This document shows positions 1-10,085 of a stretch of 64,000 nucleotides of DNA, piece by piece. The notes beneath the pieces are model-generated. The model had not been told where the DNA came from and did no database searches. It saw nothing but the letters and a program-made list of their open reading frames with translations. Position 1 is the first letter of the stretch, and every line of letters begins with the position of its first letter. The DNA lies in NCBI GenBank assembly GCA_004431415.1, contig QPMI01000197.1, positions 1-64,000 of the forward strand. The letters run 5' to 3'. Source of the stretch: Cyanophora paradoxa (lineage: Eukaryota; Glaucocystophyceae; Cyanophorales; Cyanophoraceae). A program made the position numbers and the translations under genes.

Positions 1-1112
1 CCCGCCCGCGCCCCCGCCCGCGCTGCGCGCCGGCGCCCCGCGCAGGAGGCCGCGCGGCGCCGCCGGCGGGCGCCCTGAACGCGAGGGGACGACGCCGCGA
101 CGCCGCCGACGCCGTCCGCCGAGCCGAGCGGTCCGTGCACCCCGCCCGCGCCCCCCGCCCCGCTGCGCGCCGCGCCCGCCGCAGGGGCCGCGCGCCGCCG
201 CGCCCTGAACGACGAGGGACGACGCCCGACGCCGCGCGCCGTCCGCCGACGCCGAGCGAGTCCGTGCAGCCCGCCCGCGCCCCCGCCCGCGCTGCGCGCC
301 GGCCCCGCCGCAGGAGGCCGCGCGCGCCGCCGGCGGGCGGCCCTGAACGCGAGGGACGACGCCGCGACGCCGCGACGCCGTCCGCCGACGCGAGCGAGTC
401 CGTGCAGCCCCGCCCGCGCCCCCCGCGCCGCGCTGCGCGCCGGCGCCCGCCGCAGGAGGCCGCCGGCGCCGCGGCGGGCCCTGAACGCGAGGGACGACGC
501 CGCGACGCCGCCGACGCCGTCGCCGACGCCGAGCGAGTCCGTGCAGCCCGCCGCCCCCCGCCCGCGCTGCGCGCCGGCGCCCGCCGCAGAGGCGCGCGGC
601 GCGCCGGCGGCGCCCTGAACGCGAGGGCGACGCCGCGACGCCGCCGACGCGTCCGCCGACGCCGAGCGAGTCCTGCAGCCCGCCGCGCCCCGCCCGCGCT
701 GCGCGCCGGCGCCCCGCCGCAGGAGCCGCGCGCGCCGCGCGGGCGCCCTGAACGCGAGGGACGACGCCGCGACGCGCCGACGCCGTCGCCGACGCCGAGC
801 GAGTCCGTGCAGCCGCCCGCGCCCCCGCCGCGCTGGCGCGGCGCCCCGCCGCAGGAGGCCGCGCGGCGCCGCCGGCGGCGCCTGAACGCGAGGACGACGC
901 GCGACGCCGCCGACGCCGTCCGCCGACGCGAGCGAGTCGTGCAGCCCCGCCCGCGCCCCCCGCCCGCGCTGCGCGCCGGCGCCCGCCGCAGGAGGCCGCG
1001 CGCGCCGCCGGCGGGCGCCCTGACGCGAGGGGACGACGCCGCGACGCCGCCGACGCCGTCCGCGACGCCGAGCGAGTCCGTGCAGCCCCGCCCCGCCCCC
1101 GCCCGCGCTGCG
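1..1112. repeat. GC-rich satellite, about 8 units of about 135 bp
   Basis: A tandem array whose units can be phased on the recurring word GAGTCCGTGCAG. That word ends near 135, 264, 402, 541, 673, 807, 939 and 1080, giving spacings of about 129-141 bp. Units differ mostly by single-base gains and losses in C or G runs, so no reading frame is conserved and the long open frame across it is not a gene. The array runs off the left edge and stops abruptly at about 1112, where composition changes to AT-richer DNA. Whether it is centromeric, subtelomeric or an ordinary satellite cannot be told from here. Confidence 0.9.
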
Positions 1113-1166
1113 CGCACAAGCTCTGCAATGCATTCAGATTCAGAGTTTCACATTCAGAACACAAGT

Positions 1167-2119
1167 CTACAGGCTCGCTCCGAGAAGCTGCCCCCGTATA
1201 ATTTCTAGCGCTATACGCTCCCGGAAGTATCTCTGTCTTCTGGCTGAAAGCGTCAGTCCGTCGCCGACAATGAAGCATTCATCACCGGTTGAGACATAAT
1301 CAGCAAATAAGCACATGAACACTCCGCAGCTGTTCCCGTCGGTCTGTAAAAAATAGTGAATATTATGATAAGCTCGGATTTCGAGGCAAATACCTGTAGT
1401 GGGACCTGTTCAATGAAGGTGCCACAACACGCCAATTCGAGAGATCCAGAGGGGCATTTTTCTTGTGGTTGTGCTCATCTTGTAGCCAGCGCCTTAAGTT
1501 CTGGAATACAAATCAATGTTTTCTTGGAGCGAAAGAACTGTACTGCACACTGCACATTGGACTGCCCCACTTCCGTAATATCCATCATAGTATAGAATCT
1601 GAAACACGAAAGATTGAAATTAAACAAAAAAAGTAAGAAAGTACAGGACACCTGCTTTTCGTTGAAGTCAATGACGGCCAATGTCCAGTGTGTGCTGTTA
1701 AGGTTTATTGGGCAGATAACGCGGTCCATTGAGAAGATGTCCACCTGCACGCGTGATTTCGAATTCGATTAAAACTCAAGATTTTGAGAATGAACACCTT
1801 ATCCACCGTCCAATCCTTCACCCTATTGAAATCATACGTAGGCACTGTTAATCGCGTGTAGAAGAACGAATGCCATATATGACACTGGTGCAAAAAAGAA
1901 GAGATCGATCGGCATCGCCCAGACGAAAAGAATGAATCACTTGAATCTTACTTTCAAAGGAAGCGGTGGGTGGGCAAGAGCGTTCCGACGAGCAAGCAGG
2001 CCCATGTAAAAGTTGACAATCTCATCGTCCAGCCATTCAGTTCGCGAAGTTTCCGAAGATGCTCGCGAGAGACTATCAAAAATCCAAAACGGGGAACGTG
2101 GACTCAACAATAATGTCAT
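1167..2119 (-). CDS. Ulp1/SENP-family SUMO-type cysteine protease (C48), five exons visible, apparent frameshifts
   Basis: Family role: removal of SUMO or a related modifier from proteins. Reading 2119 down to 1167, exons are about 2119-1952, 1884-1798, 1744-1652, 1598-1394 and 1343-1167, joined at GT-AG introns of about 50-70 bases. The C48 landmarks appear in order: EWLDDEIVNFYM, CHIWHSFFYTRL, VDIFSMDRV, then the catalytic His in NSTHWTLAV, the Asp in YYDGYY, and Gln plus Cys in VPLQ-TDGNSCGVF. The end, ERIALEIIRGQLL, is also typical. The exon 1598-1394 needs two changes of frame to join YYDGYY, LRRWLQDEH and EQVPLQ, so this is either a decaying copy or has base-call errors. The true start may lie upstream of the Met at 2119. 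A second family member lies just upstream on the same strand. Confidence 0.82.
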
Positions 2120-2723
2120 TAATTGGACCGATCATCGAAGCCTTGACACGCTCTTTTTCTTCGCTGCACCACTTTACAAGTAAGGTGAGATATATGCTCC
2201 AAAACAATTCCCAATCAACGTACGATAAAAGTCGGCGCTTTCTGAAAAACCAAGCCCGCCACTAACTCCCGCCCATCGCTGCTTTGTTTGTTTTCCACCC
2301 TCGATCTTGGGAGAAAAAACAAAGGTCAGGCGAAGCATATCTCTTTAGGGAAATCTCTCTCTCTTTCTCGAAAATTCAAGAAAACAGGTCCTACTGGCTC
2401 TTTCCGGACGCTGTCGAGCTAGGAGTCTTCGTCGCTGTCGTACACTCTGCGCTATATTCAATTCAGTGAAGCAAAGAAGAACATGGAGCGGCCACGCCTC
2501 GCCTGCACGGGACAGGTGTTTCACATGTAATCTCGAAGAAATCCGCAACGGAAGCACCTGTTGAGTACGGAATCACTATACATAGCGACAAAACAAAACG
2601 TATCAAACAAAGACGGACCCGACGGAACCTCGCCAGGACATTCATCAACAAACACCTTCTGATATTCCTGCCGCTTCATGTCCATGAAGTTCTTGTTCGT
2701 GCCTGACGTTCCCTTCAAGAACT

Positions 2724-3227
2724 TCACGTTGTTTTTAAAGTCCTCGCTTTCTTTCCAGTGAGAGATATCCCTGGGTCGATTTCGCGAGCGACACAGTCAA
2801 TGAAAAACACGATCCAGGGTCCACACTGGTACGAATCGCGTTGAAGACAACCCTCAGATGTTTCGTCCACGATCGAAAATTCATTGAAAGCCGCTGAAAG
2901 AGACGATCGCAATGCAGAATCCACCGTGTATTGAAGCGAGTCGAACCAGCGAATCTGCTTCTTGACCCTGTCGAAGACGAGAAGACTCCAGTGTTGCCCC
3001 GTGGCACCATGCACGACATTGTCACCCTGAGCAATCGGCAAAAAACAAAGCTTCCAGGGTCGATCGCGGTTGTTCATGATTTGGCGGTTCTTCATTGGTT
3101 CGCGGGTTGCGAGATTGTTGAACACTTCTTTCGCTTCGATCATACTGAGACCTAGGAAAAGAACGACTTCATCATGTATTATCAATTTCTTCAGCCGATG
3201 CGCTGCCGCGAAGTCCAAATGGCAGTC
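2724..3227 (-). CDS. Second Ulp1/SENP-family protease (SENP8-like), catalytic exon
   Basis: One long exon begins after an intron acceptor (TTTCAG) at about 3228 and ends at a stop at 2724. It shows the C48 core: catalytic His in GQHWSLLVFDR, Asp in IRWFDSLQ, then QRDSYQCGPW with the Gln and nucleophile Cys. The spacing and the HWSLLVF wording resemble the deneddylase/SENP8 branch more than Ulp1 itself. That assignment is inferred from a short region. At least one 5' exon is missing from this call, and the leader exon at 3990-4190 is a candidate for it. A further open stretch below 2724 (MKFLKGTSG...) could be an alternative 3' exon. All three catalytic residues are present, so it may be active. 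Confidence 0.75.
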   Translation of the reverse strand, partial: DCHLDFAAAHRLKKLIIHDEVVLFLGLSMIEAKEVFNNLATREPMKNRQIMNNRDRPWKLCFLPIAQGDNVVHGATGQHWSLLVFDRVKKQIRWFDSLQYTVDSALRSSLSAAFNEFSIVDETSEGCLQRDSYQCGPWIVFFIDCVAREIDPGISLTGKKARTLKTT

Positions 3228-3523
3228 CTGAAATCCAAAATGGAGTCAGTGGTGCACCCTATACCAGTAAACAAATCATGCTCGCACCCTATACCAGCGA
3301 TCACTACCTGAAGGGACTGATTCCGTTGGGTACTCGTCCGTGAAGCTCTTTGTATATGTGGTTCCAAACGGAACTTGTTCTCGCGGGCCGGTTACGGTAT
3401 CAAACGACTTAACTGCAGCTTCCTCCGATCTACAGCAAGACATGAGAGGTTATGAGAACGGTTCAGAAACGGTTTCAAGCCGCACGAGGACGGCTGATCG
3501 ACGCCAGGACTGACGAAAACGTA

Positions 3524-3985
3524 AGACATGAGAGCAATCAAGAGAGGGAATTGCATGCACGTTTCCAGCGATGGGGGCTTGTTCACGGTGGGGCTCTCGC
3601 GAATGACTTTCTTGTCCGCCGAGCTTGGGCCAGCAGCATACGGAGCACCCGCCGTGCTAACAAATTATGTAAGACCGTCTTAATGGGTCTGAACATTGTC
3701 CTTTGCCGCACCTGGACGCCTGGTGGAAGCCAGGACTGAAGACAACATAAGACATGAGAGCAATCAAGAGAGGGAATTGCATGCACGTTTCCAGCGATGG
3801 GGGCTTGTTCACGGTGGGGCTCTCGCGAATGACTTTCTTGTCCGCCGAGCTTGGGCCAGCAGCATACGGAGCACCCGCCGTGCTAACAAATTATGTAAGA
3901 CCGTCTTAATGGGTCTGAACATTGTCCTTTGCCGCACCTGGACGCCTGGTGGAAGCCAGGACTGAAGACAACATAAGACAAAAAA
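3524..3985. repeat. 226-bp direct tandem duplication (two copies plus a short third start)
   Basis: The stretch beginning AGACATGAGAGCAATCAAG at 3524 recurs at 3750, and the sequence between is the same by eye over 226 bp. A third copy starts near 3974 and diverges after about ten bases. A related, degenerate half-unit lies just before 3524. Open frames exist on both strands simply because the period is not a multiple of three. The duplication lies between the protease exon and the leader exon at 3990-4190, so it may be intronic. Confidence 0.9.
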
Positions 3986-3989
3986 CGCG

Positions 3990-4190
3990 TGGACAGAAAC
4001 AAAACGCACGCACGTTTCGAGCGGCCTTTTGGATGCCTTTTTCGGAGATTGTGCCGGAAAGAGGGGCCTTTGCCTTTGAGGAGTTGCAACAGCAAGCTCT
4101 TTAAGTTTCTGACGCCGCGCGAGGATGGATTCGCTCATTCGTTTCCGCCGCTCGACAGCCTCCTCCTCTTGCTCTGGTGTCGCAACTATT
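3990..4190 (-). CDS. Charged leader exon, paralogous to the 5' exon of the F-box gene
   Basis: The minus strand encodes VATPEQEEEAVERRKRM then SESILARRQKLKELAVATP, a short charged helix. It is nearly the same as the start of the gene at 7817 (MVATPEQEEEAIERRKRM, SEDILARRQKLK). The initiating ATG of the other copy reads ATA here (just before VATP), so translation would have to begin upstream or at the Met before SES. The similarity continues upstream on the minus strand (to about 4350, against about 8020), so the 5' flank and first exon were duplicated together. It probably belongs to the Ulp1-like gene downstream, but the splice path across the 226-bp repeats is not resolved. Confidence 0.5.
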
Positions 4191-4269
4191 GACGCTGCGG
4201 AAGCGGTCGAAGCCGAATCAAAACAGATGGTGCTGCACCGCGCACCACAACTAGCAGGAAGCTTCGACT

Positions 4270-4780
4270 GAAGTTCAGTGCATGTCGAAGCATCAACACG
4301 TGCGCCTTCGACGTCAGCATCAACGATGTCGGGGCGAGCTACGAAGGGCGGTAGAAGCGGGAGCGGTCAGCATCAAGGGAACGCGCCCCATTCCCAGCGT
4401 GGCCGATATACGTATACGCTCACCATTCCTCGGCGTTCCAGGATCCGAGACAGATGCATCACCAGTACCTACGGAACGCTCAAACGCACGGATGCTGGAA
4501 AACGCGAAACCCGCCATGCGGCGGCTTGATGCCCGCTCACTTGCTCTCTGTGTTGATCCTTTCGCTGGAAAGGAAGCCCGCCCACTTATCAGACCGCCAC
4601 TCTCGTCCGAATGAACATCACCTAAAGACGGGCATCAGCCAACCGCGGGACACAATGCGAGCAGAATCTGAACCTTCAGCCTGCATGGCTAACAAACATG
4701 CTGCGCGAGCTGCGTCGTCCAACTGCCCGCGCGCGCGGGGAATCGACTGACTTCACCTAATGTAATATGTACCCCCATCA
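4270..4780. other. Intergenic stretch, no supported gene
   Basis: It lies upstream of the leader exon at 3990-4190 and downstream of the F-box gene. Overlapping open frames on both strands of 65-110 codons show no family motif. Part of it (to about 4350) is the duplicated 5' flank that also precedes the F-box gene. Confidence 0.5.
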
Positions 4781-4800
4781 TTAAATAAAATATTTATTAA
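4781..4800 (-). terminator. AT-rich polyadenylation signal region
   Basis: TTTATT at 4793-4798 reads AATAAA on the minus strand, about 185 bases past the stop codon of the F-box gene. The stretch is nearly self-complementary, with AATAAA on both strands, so it could serve transcripts from either side. Confidence 0.5.
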
Positions 4801-4983
4801 ATAGAATACTTTTCGATCTGAAGAAACACTTTTCATGCTTTTGGTTTTCAGATTGTACATCAGATTCATTTGCAAGATCAGATTTTGTTGCGGTACAATT
4901 CATCTCAATCCTTCTGGACCTAAAATCTACAATCTGGATCCGGAGCAGTTTGAAGCAACACTTCATTCAAAAAAGACTTCATT

Positions 4984-7817
4984 CTACAGGTACAGCTGTG
5001 GAGCAGATTGTAGAGACACTGCATCAGGGCCATCTTGGAAATGTACATTGCAGCTTGGAAGAGTTTCCTTAAGAATGACATCACGAATGTGTAGCACTGC
5101 ATGTTTAATGAAATGAATATGGCAATCTACTCCGGGTCTGCGAGCTATATCTTCGAGTGCCGAAAAGCGTTCCACAAAATCTCGCTTGCTAAAGTCCGAC
5201 GCTCTATCGCAGCATACAAAAACATTCATGAATCGGATGTTGCTGCAGTGTTGCCTGAGTGCAAAAAATTCTTCCCAAGACGGAAGCCACGAGATCCGAA
5301 CGAAATCCGTGATTCCCCAGGCGAAGAGCCTGTTGCTGACAAAGTTGTTAAGAAGATGAGATGAAATGTTTCGGTCGGCTTGTACGAGAAACTCGGATTC
5401 GAATTGCCCATAACCGTTCGAATTTACCAGGACTGGAGCTCGATGTTCGATTGTTAATAAAATTCGTCTGAGTCCACTTGTGTAGCGCACGACAGACGAA
5501 AGTTGGTCCAGTCTCGCACGAATACGTTTCCCACATCCTCTGATATTCACCGAGATTTGTTGAATTTTCTTGATTGAAATCGACGATGACAATGCAGTGA
5601 AAGTTTCGATTCCGCAATGTTCAGATGCTGAATGAGTGCATGTATAATCGCGTGACTTCTTGATATGCGCAAAGGTGCACGCGCATGATGTTGATATAAC
5701 CGAAATGTCGGTTATAACCAATGCCGGCCTTGCGAAGAGCATGTCAAAAAGAGAGGCCAGAGAGAGAGGAAAGCCCTGCAACTCGACTGATCGCATTTTC
5801 GGAGTCTTCTGCTTTTTAATATAAGAACGACGGAAAACGTGCGATTTGTAGTGGCTTACGGATGCGATTCTAGCAACCGACTCCAGCGACGATCTTGCAA
5901 TTCGTTCGGCAGAAAGGTTGCGCATCCGGGTACACTTCACAGAAAGATGCTCCAGTGACGAGATATCGGCATTTCGCAAGTGGAGATCGTTCGAAACGCG
6001 ATACAGCATGTCTGAAACTGAAAACGGCGCAGTAGAAATCATAATGATGCCATAAAAATGATGGTACATGCCAAGCGAACCCGTATGAAGCCGTTTAAGA
6101 GTTGCAATGCTGAGAATGATTTGAAGTGCGTTATCGAGGTCCACAATGCTTGTGAATCGGGCATCGTCCACGAATATCCCAAGCTCCTTTTGCGAGAAAG
6201 TGTCAACGTCCGACGGTCAACGTGATGTGTCACAATGTTCACAAATGTACCTCCAAATTCCGAAACGACTCTGAGATAGCGCATGCAACGGCGCACACAA
6301 GCGGTTGAGAGGTGTATGAAAAAGCATCCTCTTCGCAAAGGTTCGATTGCAACCTTCCGTCGCCCGTTTTATACAAATCTGCATTTCCATTTATTCATAC
6401 AAAAGCAAGTCGCAATACTTAAAACGCTCACATCCGTAGTGCGTGTGAACACTCCCAATCCACATCGAAAATGACTTGATTGCAGGGATGCATTTCGCAA
6501 GAGACCGCACACGTTCACAGTCCATATAAATTGAACGCCCAAAATCAAGCTTCTGGAGAAGTCGAAGTTTTTGAAGCGATTGAAGTATTTGGTTCCATTG
6601 GCTCATTGCTGCCGTCTCCGTATTAGCATTGGAAGTATACTCACTTTCTGGAAAGAAGCACACATGGAGGAACTCTGAAATCACGAGCAACAATTGTTGG
6701 TGTTGTTGTTGACGCATCTTTGTAGAGCACGTATGACTGAGAAGGTGGGGGACTTGTGTATTCCTTATGAACACTGATATTGATGACCAGATTAACAAGT
6801 GTGTTGGATGAGGACAACGAGGCAGCTTCAATGACAGACGCAATGTACTTGTTTCGAAATTGCACAGCTGTCTCGTTGGTCGTTGGTGTAGGTGGCGAAC
6901 TGAAAATTCCATTCCAATTAATCATGAGGAAATCGCCGTGAACGATCTTCAAGTCGGTGAGCTCCAACCGTTTCACAAGCAATGGAATCTGATAGATATG
7001 ATCAGAAGATCAGAAGATGTCAAGATATTGAAACGTGTGCGGACTTTCTTTAAGTAAAAGGACCCAATCGAAGCAATTATGTCTAGTCGTCGGCTTTGGA
7101 AGCCATAGTTGCAAGCTCGATTGATCCAGACTGTGAGAAGGTTTTGAAATGAATCGTCGAATGTCTTGTCGTTTCTAGAATTGACTAGTCCTTGGCACTG
7201 CTCTCGCTTTGGTTTGATCCCGAACAATGTAGGAAACGCATCCTGAAGGTACAAGTTTGGTGAGGTAACGGTGCCAGACACCGCTCGGTAGTCTTGACAG
7301 AGTTTTCGCGACCAGAGAGGAAATCGACAAGTTCCCCAAAAATCCACAGCATCTTGGGCAAGAAAGAACAAAATCTTGACAACGATTTCCGTCGGAAGTT
7401 GCTCAAAAACATGTTCAATGATGTGCTTTTCAGAACTGTCATCCTCGCCCAATTTGCGTTTTGCACTGCAGGAAATGTTATGACCAGAAGTGGAACGAAC
7501 AAGCAGAAGCGGAAGCGGCAGACCAGGGATTCGGCAAAGATATCGCCTTGGATCGGATTCTACTGTTGGCAACAGTCCTGAAGGATCCGGAGGGAAACAG
7601 TCAACGAATGCAAGAAGTCAGAACGAAATTTCTAGTACCGCTTTATCTGACTGGCTTGTCCTGCAGGGATAATCCCACAAGTCGAAGTCTTAGATGCAAC
7701 AACGGGACTCGTAGTCACAGCAGCTTGTTTCAGTTTCTGCCGCCGCGCGAGGATGTCTTCGCTCATTCGTTTCCGCCGCTCGATAGCTTCCTCCTCTTGC
7801 TCTGGTGTCGCAACCAT
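4984..7817 (-). CDS. F-box protein with leucine-rich C-terminal region (multi-exon)
   Basis: The start chosen is the Met at 7817 (MVATPEQEEE), giving a charged leader. An exon at about 7480-7060 encodes an F-box-like helix set (FEQLPTEIVVKILFFLA, then FWGTCR). Later exons at about 6982-6640, 6640-6391, 6338-6180 and 6171-4984 carry irregular leucine-rich stretches (VKRLELTDLKIV, LQKLRLLQKLDFG, ISSLEHLSVKC), as in the substrate arm of FBXL proteins. By family logic it would be an SCF ubiquitin-ligase adaptor. The frame changes between the 6338-6180 and 6171-4984 segments without an obvious intron, so either the splice model is wrong or a base is missing. The final exon is about 390 codons and ends with a stop at 4984. 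Confidence 0.55.
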
Positions 7818-8454
7818 AGACGCTGCGGAAGCAGTCAAACCCCGGTAGCGCCGGCTAATCAGAGGCGGTTGTGCTGCCCCGCGCACCAAAAAGGGCAGGA
7901 AGCTTCGACTGAAGATCAGCGCATGTCGGTACATCAACACGTGCGCCTTCTACGTGCGCCACACGGGAATCCATTCGCGCGCTGGCAGCCCCAACGTTGC
8001 CGTGGCGAGCTACGCAGGCGCCGGATGCACGGGCTCACTGTTTACCGCCGATCGCGGCTGAAAGCGAGCTCACCGTCCACACCGTTCACAGCCGCTGGCC
8101 AGCGTGCAGTTCAAAATCTCTGGGGTACGCTTCGGGTACATTGCGGGTACAATGCTTGCAACCAGCAGGGTACTTGATCTTTTGTATTTCGCGCCACCTG
8201 TTGAGGAAATCTCGAAGGCGCCGATGTCGGAAGGAGATCCTCACGCTGATGATGACCGTTCATCACCCTCGTAAGCATAGCGCTCTAGCCGATGAATGCG
8301 CCCGAGTTCTAACCAAGTAACCTGATTGGACGATGCGCAGTTTCAACATCGATATTGCAGACGAACAAGACAGGTTCAGTGACGATTCTTCGTTGGTCGA
8401 CCATCGTGACTCGTACGCAGGACTCCTCCCCGTTCGTCTCCAGACGCCGACACG
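7818..8454. other. Divergent intergenic region, partly a copy of 4190-4350
   Basis: It separates the minus-strand F-box gene from a plus-strand gene. The first 200 bases match the flank of the leader exon at 3990-4190, including GGAAGCTTCGACTGAAG and CATCAACACGTGCGCCTTC. No gene with recognisable features was seen in the rest. Confidence 0.5.
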
Positions 8455-8702
8455 ATGTTGTCTTCGCCTACAATGCTGCAGGTAATTATGAAACCTGTTC
8501 AAACACATCATGGGGGCCGGCCTGCTCAAACTAACTGCCGAAAGTGTATCGAACCCGAAACCGAGGGGTTCAAGCAACACTCGCTTGAGGGCGTGGACGA
8601 AGAGGATCAATCCGATTTTGAGATCGCCCGCTCTGCCGTAAGACCTTCTCCATTATTTTCTTCAAACTTCTGACGGGCCTGACGATCCGTCCATCTGCCA
8701 AG

Positions 8703-9728
8703 GATACTAAATGCAAGGGCGGCTCCTTTTGTCCAATCGTCAATGAACAGCCATGCAAGGATTGCTTTCTTTATCCCAAGTTTGTCGTGGATCCGGAACT
8801 CAAATTGCGTTTTCCCATCAATCGAGCAAAATGTGGATGCTGCTTGGCGCTTTCTCCGGAAGGTGAAACGCGTTTAGACGCTCACATCTACGGGCAAATC
8901 GGGTTTTGTGCTGGCACAAAGCTCTCTTCCGTCGACTCCTGCATCCGAATCCCACACGTCGCCGAATTTGAAGAGATTCACATTAACGATCCCACACGGA
9001 CGCAAGGAGACTTGCGCTGGATTCCAGTTCGACGCGAAGCGCGTTTTGGAAAATTTCAAAAGATCAGGCTTCGTCCCGCGATCGAACCAGGGCATCCAAA
9101 ACGCATCATGCTTGGAGACGCACAAGAGCCGGAACTCCTTCGTCTACAGGCTCCGACATATAAAAACTGGAAAGTTCTTGTCATCAATCCAAATTGTCAA
9201 CCGCAATCGTTTGCAGACCTCACTTCAAATCGCCAGTGCATACTCAAGGTGCATCACAAGAAGATGTTTCACAGCAGAGTTTCAAACGCTGATGATACGC
9301 AGCATCTTGCCGTCGAATACAATCAAGCTGCAAATGAATTCTACGTCGCTCGGAAGCAGAGCCGTGACAGAAAAGAATTCCTTTACCCGACTGCCATCAA
9401 CATCCTGCCGGCGCGAGAGAGCTTTCCGCTCACTATTCCTGGCATGTATAAGCTCAAATGCGATACACGAGATCAAGGACATAACCTTAAGCTTGCAGGA
9501 CACATCTATGCGGTTTGCGCACAATCAGCGCACAATCAGTTTTGCCGCATTCTGAGAGCGCATCAGATGATGAAGAGAATTCACGAAGTGGAAGACAATA
9601 TTTGGATGCCAGCACTTGAACGCGAAATCAATGCATACAATCTTCTTGTTATGGTCAGTAATTTGTTTCCATTTTATAAAATCCTTTTTTGCGACCCATT
9701 CGCATTCGCAGTTTATGCTACAGTATAG
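8703..9728 (+). CDS. Cys-rich protein of unknown function (partial model)
   Basis: A long open exon can be entered from a possible acceptor at 8702. It starts with a cysteine cluster (TKCKGGSFCPIV, EQPCKDCF), then INRAKCGCC, which looks like a metal-binding knuckle. The remaining 290 residues match no family I know. A probable upstream exon lies at about 8455-8650 (charged, EGVDEEDQSDFE). Further exons may follow, since a stretch after an acceptor at about 9902 stays open to about 10077. It is transcribed away from the F-box gene. I assign no function. Confidence 0.45.
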   Translation, partial: DTKCKGGSFCPIVNEQPCKDCFLYPKFVVDPELKLRFPINRAKCGCCLALSPEGETRLDAHIYGQIGFCAGTKLSSVDSCIRIPHVAEFEEIHINDPTRTQGDLRWIPVRREARFGKFQKIRLRPAIEPGHPKRIMLGDAQEPELLRLQAPTYKNWKVLVINPNCQPQSFADLTSNRQCILKVHHKKMFHSRVSNADDTQHLAVEYNQAANEFYVARKQSRDRKEFLYPTAINILPARESFPLTIPGMYKLKCDTRDQGHNLKLAGHIYAVCAQSAHNQFCRILRAHQMMKRIHEVEDNIWMPALEREINAYNLLVMVSNLFPFYKILFCDPFAFAVYATV

Positions 9729-10085
9729 AGTGACTTGGGACTCAATTTCAAAGCATATCTTTCAACCACTTCGACTTTGTGACGACACAAACAAGTTCAA
9801 CCGCCTAGGATGTGTTTGTTACTTCACCAGCTCAGCGATGTGCGTTACGTACGCGCAATGTGTTCATTACTGGCGCTTTCCAATGTGTTGGTGGACATTG
9901 CAGGTCATCGAAACGAGGACGCGACAAAGTCGACGAACAGAATCGCAGCAAGAAGAAGCCGAATGCAAACTCTTGAACATTACCAAAAGAGAACTCACTC
10001 TCTCTCTCTCTGTATAAGTAGGGAAAAAACATTGTTTCTTGAGCCGGTAAACTCGAAATGTAACGGCAAAATATGAATCGGAAAT

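Noticed and set aside
135-1208. Open frame of 357 codons over the left satellite
   Set aside because: It is Arg/Ala/Pro repeats produced by a tandem array whose units shift frame through indels. No conserved frame or domain.
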